From positions 5,332,001-5,396,000 of the forward strand of contig NZ_CP109055.1 of assembly GCF_035975855.1 (NCBI RefSeq): a stretch of DNA of 64,000 nucleotides, written 5' to 3'. Each line of letters begins with the position of its first letter. Position 1 is the first letter of the stretch. A program made the position numbers and the translations under genes. Positions 42,565 through 49,703 of this stretch are shown here, in pieces. The notes beneath the pieces were generated by a model. That model ran no database searches. It was not told the DNA's origin and saw only the letters and a program-made list of their open reading frames with translations. This DNA comes from Streptomyces sp. NBC_01304 (GTDB lineage Bacteria; Actinomycetota; Actinomycetes; Streptomycetales; Streptomycetaceae).

Positions 42565-42605
42565 GCCGCCCCGGACCCCGCTCCTCAGACGCCGGAGGGG
42601 CTGAT
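42565..42605. repeat. Degenerate intergenic repeat, copy H
   Basis: CTCCTCAGACGCCGGAGGGGCTGA is a diverged form of the module seen intact in the other copies. It lies in the short space after the spermidine-synthase-like gene. Confidence 0.5.
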
Positions 42606-42621
42606 TTCTGCCCCGCGACGC

Positions 42622-44238
42622 CTACCCCGCGTACCTGGGATGCACCAGCGTCGAAGGAGGCAGCCCCGTCACCCGGGTCCGCTCCACCGCCCGCGCCCCG
42701 GCCTGCAGGGCCGCCCCGGTCAAGGACCGCCGCCCCGGATGGGAATCCAGCGCAAGCCCCGGCCGCGTACGCCCCGCCAGCAGGAACCCCCAGTCCCGCG
42801 GCGCCCGCACGGCGGCGGAGCTGCGGTCGGGTCCGGCCGCGAAACCGGCCAGGCGGCCAAGGGCGCTGTAGGGCGCGGTCCGCAGCCCCGCCGCCCGCAC
42901 GCTCGCGTCGACCGTCCAGAAGACGCGGGAGCGGCCGCTCACCGCCCCGGCGTGCACCGCGAGACGTCCGTCGGACCGCAGCGCGCGGGCGGCCAGGCCG
43001 AAGAACTCCTGGGAGTAGAGCTTGGTGGAGGCCGTGATGCCCGGATCGGGCAGATCGGAGATGACCACGTCGTACGTCGCCGCGGGCGCGCCGCGCAGCC
43101 AGCCGAAGGCGTCCGCCGTGGTGACGTGCAGCCGGGGGTCACGGTAGGCGTGCCGGTTGAGCGCGCTGAGTGCAGCGTCCTCGCGGGCGAGGCGGACGAC
43201 CCCGGCGTCGAGTTCGACGATGTCGAGGCGGCGTACCGCCTTGTGCCGGAGCACCTCGCGGGCCGCGAGCCCGTCGCCGCCGCCGAGGATGAGGACGCGG
43301 GTGTGCGGGCCGTTCATCGCGGGGTGGACCAGCGCCTCGTGGTAGCGGTGCTCGTCCTGGCCGGAGACCCGCAGCCGGCCGTCGAGGTAGAGGTTCAGGG
43401 GCTCGCCGGGCGCACCGGTGAGGACGACTTCCTGGACGTCGGTCTGCACGGCGACCCGTACGTCCCTGCCGTACACCGCGTGCCGGGCGGCCCGCTCGAA
43501 GTCGTCGACCGCGACCGCCGCCGTCGCGAGGAGCGCGAGCACCGCGAGGTTGGCGGCGAGCAGCACCCAGCGCGCCCGCGTGCTCAGGTCGTGCCGGAAC
43601 AGCCACAGGACGAGGGCGCCGCCCGCCACGGCGTTCACGGCCCCGGTGAGCAGCGCGCCCGTCAACTGCCCGAACAGGGGCAGCAGAAGGAACGGGAAGG
43701 CGAGGCCCCCGACCAGCGCGCCCACGTAGTCCGCGGCGAACAGGTCGGCCACCGCGCCGCCCGCGTCCTGGCGCCGGATGCGCTGGATCATGGTCATCAA
43801 CAGGGGCACCTCGGCCCCGATGAGCACCCCGATGGCCAGCGAGAACGTGACGAGCAGGGCCCGTGTCTCGCCCGCCCACACGAAACCCGCGTACAGCGCC
43901 ATCGCACTGCACCCGCCGACCAGCGCGAGCGCCGCCTCGACCGCCCCGAATCCGGCGGCGGCGCGGGGCCGCAGGCGTTTGGCGAGGAGGGAGCCGATGC
44001 CCATCGCGAAGACCATCACGGAGAGCACGACCGAGGCCTGGGTGACGGAGTCACCGATCAAGTACGAGGCCAGGGCGACCAGTTCGAGTTCGTACACCAG
44101 TCCGCAAGCGGCGCAGATGAAGACGCCGGCGAGCACGCAGAACCGGCCGGCGCGCGGCGAGACGGGCAGCCGGACCGCGCCCCGCCGCTCCCGGGGTGCG
44201 GGGACACCGGGAGACAGGGGCGCGGACGGCTCGATCAC
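42622..44238 (-). CDS. Membrane-anchored spermidine synthase-like protein
   Basis: The 538-residue protein has an N-terminal membrane domain of about seven helices (~30-230) and a C-terminal aminopropyltransferase/methyltransferase domain (~250-480). The second has [18 protein letters not shown] for S-adenosyl cofactor binding, [12 protein letters not shown] and [10 protein letters not shown], where soluble spermidine synthases have DxxDP. SpeE-like fusions of this form are common in actinobacteria. Product is uncertain: polyamine or another aminopropyl acceptor. It lies downstream of the DUF2617 gene on the same strand. Confidence 0.88.
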   Translation of the reverse strand: MIEPSAPLSPGVPAPRERRGAVRLPVSPRAGRFCVLAGVFICAACGLVYELELVALASYLIGDSVTQASVVLSVMVFAMGIGSLLAKRLRPRAAAGFGAVEAALALVGGCSAMALYAGFVWAGETRALLVTFSLAIGVLIGAEVPLLMTMIQRIRRQDAGGAVADLFAADYVGALVGGLAFPFLLLPLFGQLTGALLTGAVNAVAGGALVLWLFRHDLSTRARWVLLAANLAVLALLATAAVAVDDFERAARHAVYGRDVRVAVQTDVQEVVLTGAPGEPLNLYLDGRLRVSGQDEHRYHEALVHPAMNGPHTRVLILGGGDGLAAREVLRHKAVRRLDIVELDAGVVRLAREDAALSALNRHAYRDPRLHVTTADAFGWLRGAPAATYDVVISDLPDPGITASTKLYSQEFFGLAARALRSDGRLAVHAGAVSGRSRVFWTVDASVRAAGLRTAPYSALGRLAGFAAGPDRSSAAVRAPRDWGFLLAGRTRPGLALDSHPGRRSLTGAALQAGARAVERTRVTGLPPSTLVHPRYAG

Positions 44239-44297
44239 GGTGGGAACGCTACGTCACCGCCCGACGGCAGCCTGTCACCCACACGTGTGCAACTGCC

Positions 44298-44313
44298 GCT
44301 CCCCCGGGGGAGC
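44298..44313. terminator. GC palindrome downstream of DUF2617 gene
   Basis: GCTCCCCCGGGGGAGC is a perfect 16-bp palindrome 22 bp after the DUF2617 stop and ~60 bp before the spermidine-synthase-like start. Without a loop it is an imperfect terminator; termination or pausing is inferred. Confidence 0.4.
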
Positions 44314-44334
44314 GCAGGGGTAAGAAATCGGTGC

Positions 44335-44853
44335 TCATAGGGGCGCGGGCATCTTCGCGCCCACCCGCGTGCGGGTGGCGACGAGTTGCCCCTCCTGGGG
44401 GTACGCATGCCAGGTACGCCAGTGGACTTGACCTTCGTGCCGCTGCGCCAGCATCGCGGTGAAGGCGTGCGGGCTGCCGGGGAAGACCCCCGCCAGACCG
44501 TTCGGATGGTCGGAGACGAGCGCGAGCAACTCCTGGGCCCGCCCCGCGAAGGAGCCCGCCGAGAGGGTCTCGACGCGGGCCGCGAACTCGTACTCCCAGT
44601 CGCCCAGGCGTTTGGCAACGCCCAATGGCAAGGGCGTACTGCTGCCCGGGATGCAGGCGACGGTCTCCGAGCAGGTGCCCTGCTCCTGTTCGAGGAGCAC
44701 CTGATGCGAGGCACCGAGGAGTCTGAGCTGCACTTTTGCATCGGCGAGTGCCAGATCGAGGACAGCCAGGGCGGGCAACGGCTCGCGCCCCAGCGCCCAG
44801 GCGAGATCGGACGCACGCGTGTCGGTATAGGTGGTCTTGAGGGTGGTGAGCAT
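44335..44853 (-). CDS. DUF2617 family protein
   Basis: This 172-residue protein starts at ATG 44853 (MLTTLKTTYTDTRASDL). Conserved pieces of the family are visible: LGASHQVLLEQ, GDWEYEFAARVETL and a C-terminal WRTWHAYPQ. No membrane helix or catalytic signature is seen. It neighbours the spermidine-synthase-like gene, as is usual for this family in Streptomyces, but function is unknown. Confidence 0.82.
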   Translation of the reverse strand: MLTTLKTTYTDTRASDLAWALGREPLPALAVLDLALADAKVQLRLLGASHQVLLEQEQGTCSETVACIPGSSTPLPLGVAKRLGDWEYEFAARVETLSAGSFAGRAQELLALVSDHPNGLAGVFPGSPHAFTAMLAQRHEGQVHWRTWHAYPQEGQLVATRTRVGAKMPAPL

Positions 44854-45150
44854 GGGTCGGCTCCGCAAGCACGCAGTGAGGGGTGGGCCGGTCCGCACCG
44901 AGAGAGAAGCACCGGAAGGAAAACACTGCAAGGTGCATCGGGCATCGGATCGCGGGATCTCCGGCTTACTGCCCACGAGTCGGTGTCCGAGGGCTGCGTT
45001 GACGTCTACGAGGGAATCATGAACGGGAGCACTGCCACAGCGTTTTTACCCAACTTCGTGGGGTTTCCATCCCCCCGAGGGCCCCACAGTTCAACTGTTC
45101 TCAACACTTCAACCATGGCGTACGCCCGGAGCACTTGCCGCAATGGCGAA
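44854..45150. other. Non-coding gap upstream of DUF2617
   Basis: No convincing gene was found in this stretch. It should hold the DUF2617 promoter on the minus strand. TCAAC occurs three times in short succession (45091, 45101, 45109), and CAGTTCAACTG is a short palindrome; either could be a regulator site. Confidence 0.5.
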
Positions 45151-45182
45151 GCGCCCGGCGGGAGTTGCCTCCCGCCGGGCGC
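45151..45182. terminator. Strong terminator hairpin after Cys/Gly-tail protein 1
   Basis: GCGCCCGGCGGGAG (45151-45164), TTGC loop, CTCCCGCCGGGCGC (45169-45182): a perfect 14-bp stem with tetraloop, 38 bp beyond the stop of the minus-strand gene at 45221. Confidence 0.88.
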
Positions 45183-45220
45183 ATCAGGCGGTGTTTCTGG
45201 CGCGGACCAGCTGCCCCGTG

Positions 45221-45478
45221 TCAGCTGCCTCCGCCGCATCCGCCGCCGCCCCCGCACGAGGATCCACCGCCGCAGGACGAGCCGCCCCCGCAGGACGAGC
45301 CGCCGCCGCAGGACGTGGAGGATCCCCCGCCCCCACCGGCCCACCAGCTGCCCGACCTGGCTCGCGCCCTGCCGCGGTTACGACCCTTGCCGCGCAAGGA
45401 CGTAGCCCGTACACCCGCCACCAGAAGCCCCACGATGAAAAGCACGATCAGGGCGAAGACGATGCCAATGGTTCCCAT
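45221..45478 (-). CDS. Small membrane protein with Cys/Gly-repeat tail, 1
   Basis: The 85-residue protein has an N-terminal membrane helix (MGTIGIVFALIVLFIVGLLV), a basic stretch (~25-42) and a C-terminal tail made of SSCGGG units (~53-85; five Cys, almost all other residues Gly or Ser). The family is not known to me. A sister gene lies 150 bp upstream on the same strand, and both share an identical 19-bp sequence 90-95 bp before their starts. The tail could bind metal, form disulfides, or be enzymatically modified; this is speculative. Confidence 0.72.
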   Translation of the reverse strand: MGTIGIVFALIVLFIVGLLVAGVRATSLRGKGRNRGRARARSGSWWAGGGGGSSTSCGGGSSCGGGSSCGGGSSCGGGGGCGGGS

Positions 45479-45566
45479 GGCCCATCTCCCTTCTTCCGTT
45501 CCCCCGAAGCGGACCCCCGCTTCTTGCGTGTGAGGGGGATGCCCTCACCTGTCGTAAACCAAAGCT

Positions 45567-45585
45567 GAGTTGAGCAAGTCCAGAG
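45567..45585 (-). promoter_or_regulatory. Shared 19-bp upstream motif, copy 1
   Basis: GAGTTGAGCAAGTCCAGAG is identical to 45963-45981. It lies 89 bp upstream of the start of Cys/Gly-tail protein 1, a distance like that of the second copy from protein 2. Confidence 0.65.
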
Positions 45586-45630
45586 GTTCGGGCTCAACGG
45601 CCCGGTCGGGCGCGGCAGTTCGGTCCAGGC

Positions 45631-45867
45631 TCAGCTGCCCCCGCCGCCACCGCCACCGCAGCCGCCGCCGCCCCCACAGGACGAGCCGCCGCCGCAGGAC
45701 GATCCGCCACCGTCGCCCCAGCCGCCACCACTGACCCAGCCGCCGCTCGTCCCCCGGTGGTGGTGCGAGTGGTGGTAGGAGCTCCCGCTCCCCGCGGACC
45801 TGCCGGCGAGGGCCCAGCCCACGATCACTACCACCAGCACAATCCCCACAACTATCGCGAAAGTCAT
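45631..45867 (-). CDS. Small membrane protein with Cys/Gly-repeat tail, 2
   Basis: This 78-residue protein starts at ATG 45867 with a membrane helix (MTFAIVVGIVLVVVIVGWAL), then a His-rich segment (YHHSHHHRG), Trp/Gly spacer and a terminal SSCGGGSSCGGGGGCGGGG tail with three Cys. The His cluster plus Cys/Gly tail suggests metal binding. It resembles its neighbour at 45221 in layout and tail but has a distinct middle. A purine-rich 9-bp tandem repeat lies just before the start codon. The longer frame upstream has no start codon after the repeats and is antisense to an aminotransferase. Confidence 0.72.
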   Translation of the reverse strand: MTFAIVVGIVLVVVIVGWALAGRSAGSGSSYHHSHHHRGTSGGWVSGGGWGDGGGSSCGGGSSCGGGGGCGGGGGGGS

Positions 45868-45880
45868 GAGAGTCCCCGTT

Positions 45881-45912
45881 CTCTTCGTTCTCTTCGTTCT
45901 CTTCGTTCTCTT
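45881..45912 (-). repeat. 9-bp tandem repeat in the leader of Cys/Gly-tail protein 2
   Basis: On the minus strand, about 3.5 units of GAACGAAGA run up to ~14 nt before the ATG. The purine-rich units resemble ribosome-binding sequence, so copy number could tune translation. Confidence 0.65.
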
Positions 45913-45962
45913 GATGACCTTGTTGAGAGGGGTGATCCCCGACCCCTCAGGAGGCCAACCAG

Positions 45963-45981
45963 GAGTTGAGCAAGTCCAGAG
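45963..45981 (-). promoter_or_regulatory. Shared 19-bp upstream motif, copy 2
   Basis: This is the second exact copy of GAGTTGAGCAAGTCCAGAG, 96 bp upstream of Cys/Gly-tail protein 2 and 13 bp before the divergent aminotransferase start. It may therefore also influence that gene. Confidence 0.65.
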
Positions 45982-45993
45982 CTTGGGCGCAGG

Positions 45994-47184
45994 ATGGCCG
46001 CCATGACCTCCACGCCGCGCTCGCGCCCGCTCCTGAACCGCCGCCTCGCCGAGTTCGGCACCACGATCTTCGCGGAGATGTCCGCGCTCGCCGTCCGCAC
46101 CGGCGCGATCAACCTCGGCCAGGGCTTCCCCGACACGGACGGCCCCGAGGAGGTCAGGGAGGCCGCGGTGCGCGCCCTGCGGGACGGGCGCGGCAACCAG
46201 TACCCGCCGGGCCCCGGCATCCCCGAGCTGCGTACCGCCATCGCCCAGCACCAACAGGACCGCTACGGCCTGACGTACGACCCCGACCGCGAGGTCCTGG
46301 TCACCGCGGGCGCCACCGAGGCGATCGCCGCGTCCCTGCTCGCCCTCGTGGAGCCGGGCGACGAGGTGGTCGCCCTGGAGCCCTACTACGACTCGTACGC
46401 GGCGAGCATCGCGATGGCGGGCGGCACCCGCGTACCGGTCACCCTGCGCCCCCGCGAGGGCCGCTTCAGGCTCGACCTGGACGAGCTGCGCGACGCCGTC
46501 ACGGACCGCGCCCGCCTGCTCCTCCTGAACACCCCGCACAACCCCACCGGCACGGTCCTCAGCCGCGACGAACTCGCCGCGATCGCCGCCCTCGCCGTCG
46601 AGCGCGACCTGCTCGTCCTCACCGACGAGGTCTACGAACACCTCGTCTTCGACGGCGAGCACATCCCGCTCGCCTCCTTCCCCGGCATGCGCGAGCGCAC
46701 GGTCACCATCTCCTCGGCCGGCAAGACCTTCTCGTTCACCGGCTGGAAGGTCGGCTGGATCACGTCCACACCCGAGCTGGTGACGGCCGTCCGTTCGGCG
46801 AAGCAGTTCCTGACGTACGTCTCCTCCGGACCGTTCCAGTACGCGATCGCCGAGGCCCTGGCCCTCCCCGAGTCGTACTTCACCGGCCTGCGCGAAGACC
46901 TGCGCGCCAAGCGCGACCTGCTCGCCGACGGGCTCGCGGACGCCGGCTTCGAGGTGTTCCGCCCGCAGGGCACGTACTTCATCACCACCGACATCACCCC
47001 GCTCGGCGAGAAGGACGCCCTCGCCTTCTGCCGCGCCCTGCCGGAGCGCGTCGGCGTCGTCGCGATCCCCAACTCCGTGTTCTACGACGACCAGGAGGCC
47101 GGCGCGGGCCTGGTCCGCTTCGCCTTCTGCAAGCGCGAGGAGGTCCTGCGCGAGGCGGCCACCCGCCTGCGCCGACTGCGCTGA
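45994..47184 (+). CDS. Class I PLP-dependent aminotransferase
   Basis: The 396-residue fold-type I aminotransferase has GQGFPDTDGP (substrate loop), NQYPPGPGIPELR, NTPHNPTGTVLSRDEL (PLP Asn), LTDEVYEHLVFDG (PLP Asp/Tyr) and SSAGKTFSFTGWKVGW with the Schiff-base Lys. It belongs to the group of methionine/kynurenine/succinyl-DAP aminotransferases (DapC/YbdL-like); exact substrate unknown. Start is ATG 45994 or ATG 46003; the first is given. Divergent from the Cys/Gly-tail genes. Confidence 0.9.
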   Translation: MAAMTSTPRSRPLLNRRLAEFGTTIFAEMSALAVRTGAINLGQGFPDTDGPEEVREAAVRALRDGRGNQYPPGPGIPELRTAIAQHQQDRYGLTYDPDREVLVTAGATEAIAASLLALVEPGDEVVALEPYYDSYAASIAMAGGTRVPVTLRPREGRFRLDLDELRDAVTDRARLLLLNTPHNPTGTVLSRDELAAIAALAVERDLLVLTDEVYEHLVFDGEHIPLASFPGMRERTVTISSAGKTFSFTGWKVGWITSTPELVTAVRSAKQFLTYVSSGPFQYAIAEALALPESYFTGLREDLRAKRDLLADGLADAGFEVFRPQGTYFITTDITPLGEKDALAFCRALPERVGVVAIPNSVFYDDQEAGAGLVRFAFCKREEVLREAATRLRRLR

Positions 47185-47296
47185 CGCAGGGGGTCGCACC
47201 CCCTCATGTCACGGCGGCGCGCCGGGGCCCGGTGATCCGTACCCGCACGGACCCGCAGCGCTCGCACACCGGGCGCCGGGGCCGCATGGTGCGGTT

Positions 47297-48451
47297 GTGA
47301 CCCACCCGAGCACCCTCACCGCGCCCCTGGCCCTCGCGGCCCGCGTGCCCACCGCGCTGGTCGCCCTCGGCCTGTTCGCGGCGGCCCGGCTGACCGGTCT
47401 GGCCGCCGCCACGCTGGTCGCCCACCGCACCGGGCAGGACACCTTCGCGCTGCTCGGCACGTCCTGGGACTCGCGCTGGTACACGGGCATCGCCGCCCAC
47501 GGCTACGGCCGGACCCTGTACTTCGAACCCGGCGTCGTCCACAGCGACCTGGCCTTCTTCCCGCTCTATCCGGGCCTGGTGCGCACGGTGTCCGCGCTGC
47601 TCCCGGTGACCGCGCCCGGCGCGGGACTGCTCGTGGCGTGGACCGCCGCGTTGGCGGCCGCGTACGCGATCTATCTCATCGGCGCCCGCCTGTACGGCCC
47701 GCGCACGGCAGCCCTCCTCGTCCTGCTCTGGGGCCTGCTGCCGCACTCGGTCGTGCTGTCCATGGCGTACACCGAGCCGGTGCTCACGGCGTTCGCCGCG
47801 TGGGCGCTGTACGCGCTGCTCACCGAGCGCTGGCTGTGGGCGGGCACCCTGGCCGCGCTCGCGGGCCTGGCCCGGCCCAACGGCTTCGCGGTGGCCGCGG
47901 CGGTGGGCACGGTGGCGGCGTATCAGCTGGTACGCGGCCGGGGCCGACGGCGACTGGTCGCGGGGGCGCTGCTCGCGCCGCTCGGCTGGGGCGGCTATGT
48001 GCTCTGGGTCGGGATCCGCAAGGGCGATCCGCTCGGCGGGTACTTCGCCGTGCAGGACGGCTGGGGCTCGCACTTCGACTTCGGGGTCGGCTCGCTGAAG
48101 TTCGCCAAGCACGTGCTGCTCGACGGGGACCGCGTGGTCTTCCCCATGACGATGGTCATCGTCGGGGTGGCGGTGCTGCTCTTCGCCCTCCTTCTCGCGG
48201 ACCGGGCGCCGCTCGGCCTGGTCGTCTACACGGGCCTGCTGCTCCTGATCGCGCTCGGCGGCTCCGGCTTCTTCGAGTCGAAGCCGCGCTTCCTGCTGCC
48301 CGCGTTCCCGCTCCTGATCCCCCTCGCGCGGGCGCTGGCCAGGACGTCGAAAGCCCGGCCGTGGCACGCCACCGTGGTGGTGGGCGCGCTGGCCGGGCTT
48401 TCGGTGGGCTACGGGACGTACCTGCTGGTCGTCGCCCGTATGCCGCTCTGA
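47297..48451 (+). CDS. PIG-V-like mannosyltransferase, polytopic membrane protein
   Basis: The 384-residue protein has about nine hydrophobic helices. The first large loop holds SWDSRWYTGIAAHGYG (~57-72), matching the WDSxWYxxIAxxGY catalytic region of PIG-V/GT-C mannosyltransferases that use polyprenyl-phosphate mannose. A conserved FFPLYPGLV segment follows. It probably transfers mannose to a lipid or glycan on the outer membrane face. The GTG start lies ~112 bp after the aminotransferase stop. Confidence 0.85.
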   Translation: MTHPSTLTAPLALAARVPTALVALGLFAAARLTGLAAATLVAHRTGQDTFALLGTSWDSRWYTGIAAHGYGRTLYFEPGVVHSDLAFFPLYPGLVRTVSALLPVTAPGAGLLVAWTAALAAAYAIYLIGARLYGPRTAALLVLLWGLLPHSVVLSMAYTEPVLTAFAAWALYALLTERWLWAGTLAALAGLARPNGFAVAAAVGTVAAYQLVRGRGRRRLVAGALLAPLGWGGYVLWVGIRKGDPLGGYFAVQDGWGSHFDFGVGSLKFAKHVLLDGDRVVFPMTMVIVGVAVLLFALLLADRAPLGLVVYTGLLLLIALGGSGFFESKPRFLLPAFPLLIPLARALARTSKARPWHATVVVGALAGLSVGYGTYLLVVARMPL

Positions 48452-48476
48452 GCGTTACGCGTTGTTACCCGCGTTC

Positions 48477-49016
48477 CTACTCGTCGTCCGCGGGCTTCTC
48501 CGCCGAGTCGACGTCCTCGACCAGGCCGAGGTGCTCGACCAGCCAACGGTCGAACTCGACCGCGGCCTGCACCCAGCTGGCCGTCGACTGCACGAAGTGG
48601 TCGAGGCTGACGCCGGTGCCGATCAGCATCTGCGCCTCACCGATGAGACGGACGGTGGTCGGGGCACCCTCCTCCTCGTGGGTGTGGGTGTAGACCTTGG
48701 GCCACAGGGTGCGGCGGTTCCAGTCGTCGATCGCGTCCAGGATCTGCGGCTTGGACTCGATGGCGTGCGGCCGGTCGTAGAACGTACGGACCGAGAAGAC
48801 CTGCTGCTCCCCCTCGCCGCGGAACATGAAGTACGTGCGGAAGTGCTCCCACGGCGCCGCGAGGTCACCCTCGTCGTCGACGACGTGCTTGACCTCCATC
48901 TTGTCCAGAAGCTGGACCACGAGGTCCTGGTCCGGGATGACGGGGCCCGCCGGTCCCGCCTGCTGCGGTTCGGGCTGGCCCCCGAAGTTCGGAATCGAGG
49001 ACGGGTCGATGCTCAC
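48477..49016 (-). CDS. YbjN domain-containing protein
   Basis: The 179-residue soluble protein starts at GTG 49016 with GAAGGGAA upstream. The YbjN fold (type III secretion chaperone-like) is visible in VVQLLDKMEVKHVVDDEGDL, YFMFRGEGEQQVFSVRTFYD, DAIDDWNRRTLWPKVYTHTH and EAQMLIGTGVSLDHF. The acidic C-terminus (EDVDSAEKPADDE) is typical. Role probably chaperone-like; partners unknown. Convergent with the mannosyltransferase. Confidence 0.87.
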   Translation of the reverse strand: MSIDPSSIPNFGGQPEPQQAGPAGPVIPDQDLVVQLLDKMEVKHVVDDEGDLAAPWEHFRTYFMFRGEGEQQVFSVRTFYDRPHAIESKPQILDAIDDWNRRTLWPKVYTHTHEEEGAPTTVRLIGEAQMLIGTGVSLDHFVQSTASWVQAAVEFDRWLVEHLGLVEDVDSAEKPADDE

Positions 49017-49168
49017 CGTGTATTTCCCTTCGTACGGATTCCGCCATCCTCCACCATGCCGGGCGGGTAGCCGCAACCCCCGGCCCGCCTATCCGCTGCG
49101 GGCTGACAAGATCTGGCCGTACGCGAGGACGCGGGCGACGGCGTACGCGACGACACGGGGGTGGCGGC

Positions 49169-49672
49169 ATGGCGGGCAAGGCGGGACGGCGGGTGCTGTG
49201 GGGGCTCTGGGGCGTGTGCCTGGTGGTGGCCGTCTGGTTCGTCGGGTGGGTGGCGTGGGCCGTGTTCGCGTACCTGACGGAAGACGTGGCGGAGGACGAC
49301 CCCTTCCGCGCCACGTCCACCATCAGCTGCTCCCAGGCCATGGAGTACGCCCACGGGACCCTGCCGGCGAAGGCCACGGACCGGCGCTGCACGTTCACCG
49401 ACTGGATGGACGACCAGGCCGCCGGCACCTTCCGGATGCCGCGCAAGGACGTACGGGACTGGCTGGAGCGGAGCTATCCCGGTCAGCCGCTCCAGAGCGG
49501 CGGGAAGTGCTACGACGACGCGGTCGACCTCTGCCTGAACATCGACTACCTGCAGGAAGACGGGAAGGGCCCTGAGAAGCCGTCGGCCGAAGGGGCGGAC
49601 ATGGTGGACATCGAGGTGAGCTACGAGGACGGCAGGACCGCCCTCGTAGACCTCACGGCCTCCAGCATGTGA
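49169..49672 (+). CDS. Hypothetical membrane-anchored protein
   Basis: The 167-residue protein has a basic start and one hydrophobic segment (VLWGLWGVCLVVAVWFVGWV, ~9-28), extended by WAVFAYL. An extracytoplasmic domain follows with four Cys (ISCSQ, RRCTF, GKCYD, DLCLN), which could form two disulfides. No lipobox is seen. Not recognised as a known family. It is convergent with clpB and has no operon partner. Confidence 0.7.
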   Translation: MAGKAGRRVLWGLWGVCLVVAVWFVGWVAWAVFAYLTEDVAEDDPFRATSTISCSQAMEYAHGTLPAKATDRRCTFTDWMDDQAAGTFRMPRKDVRDWLERSYPGQPLQSGGKCYDDAVDLCLNIDYLQEDGKGPEKPSAEGADMVDIEVSYEDGRTALVDLTASSM

Positions 49673-49703
49673 GCCCCGGCGGGAGGCGGGGCCGGGCCCG
49701 GAA

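Noticed and set aside
42301..44340. Long plus-strand open frame over the spermidine-synthase-like gene
   Set aside because: It is a GC-bias shadow with no domain pattern; the minus strand encodes recognisable helices and cofactor motifs.
45567..45596. HAIR-like element at the Cys/Gly-tail genes (GTTGAGC ... GCTCAAC)
   Set aside because: Spacing between the arms is 16 bp and the half-sites differ from the HspR consensus, so HspR control is not claimed.
45631..47199. Long minus-strand frame joining the Cys/Gly-tail protein 2 to an antisense frame of the aminotransferase
   Set aside because: Only the last 79 codons have independent support (start codon, membrane helix, tail); the rest lies opposite a clear aminotransferase.
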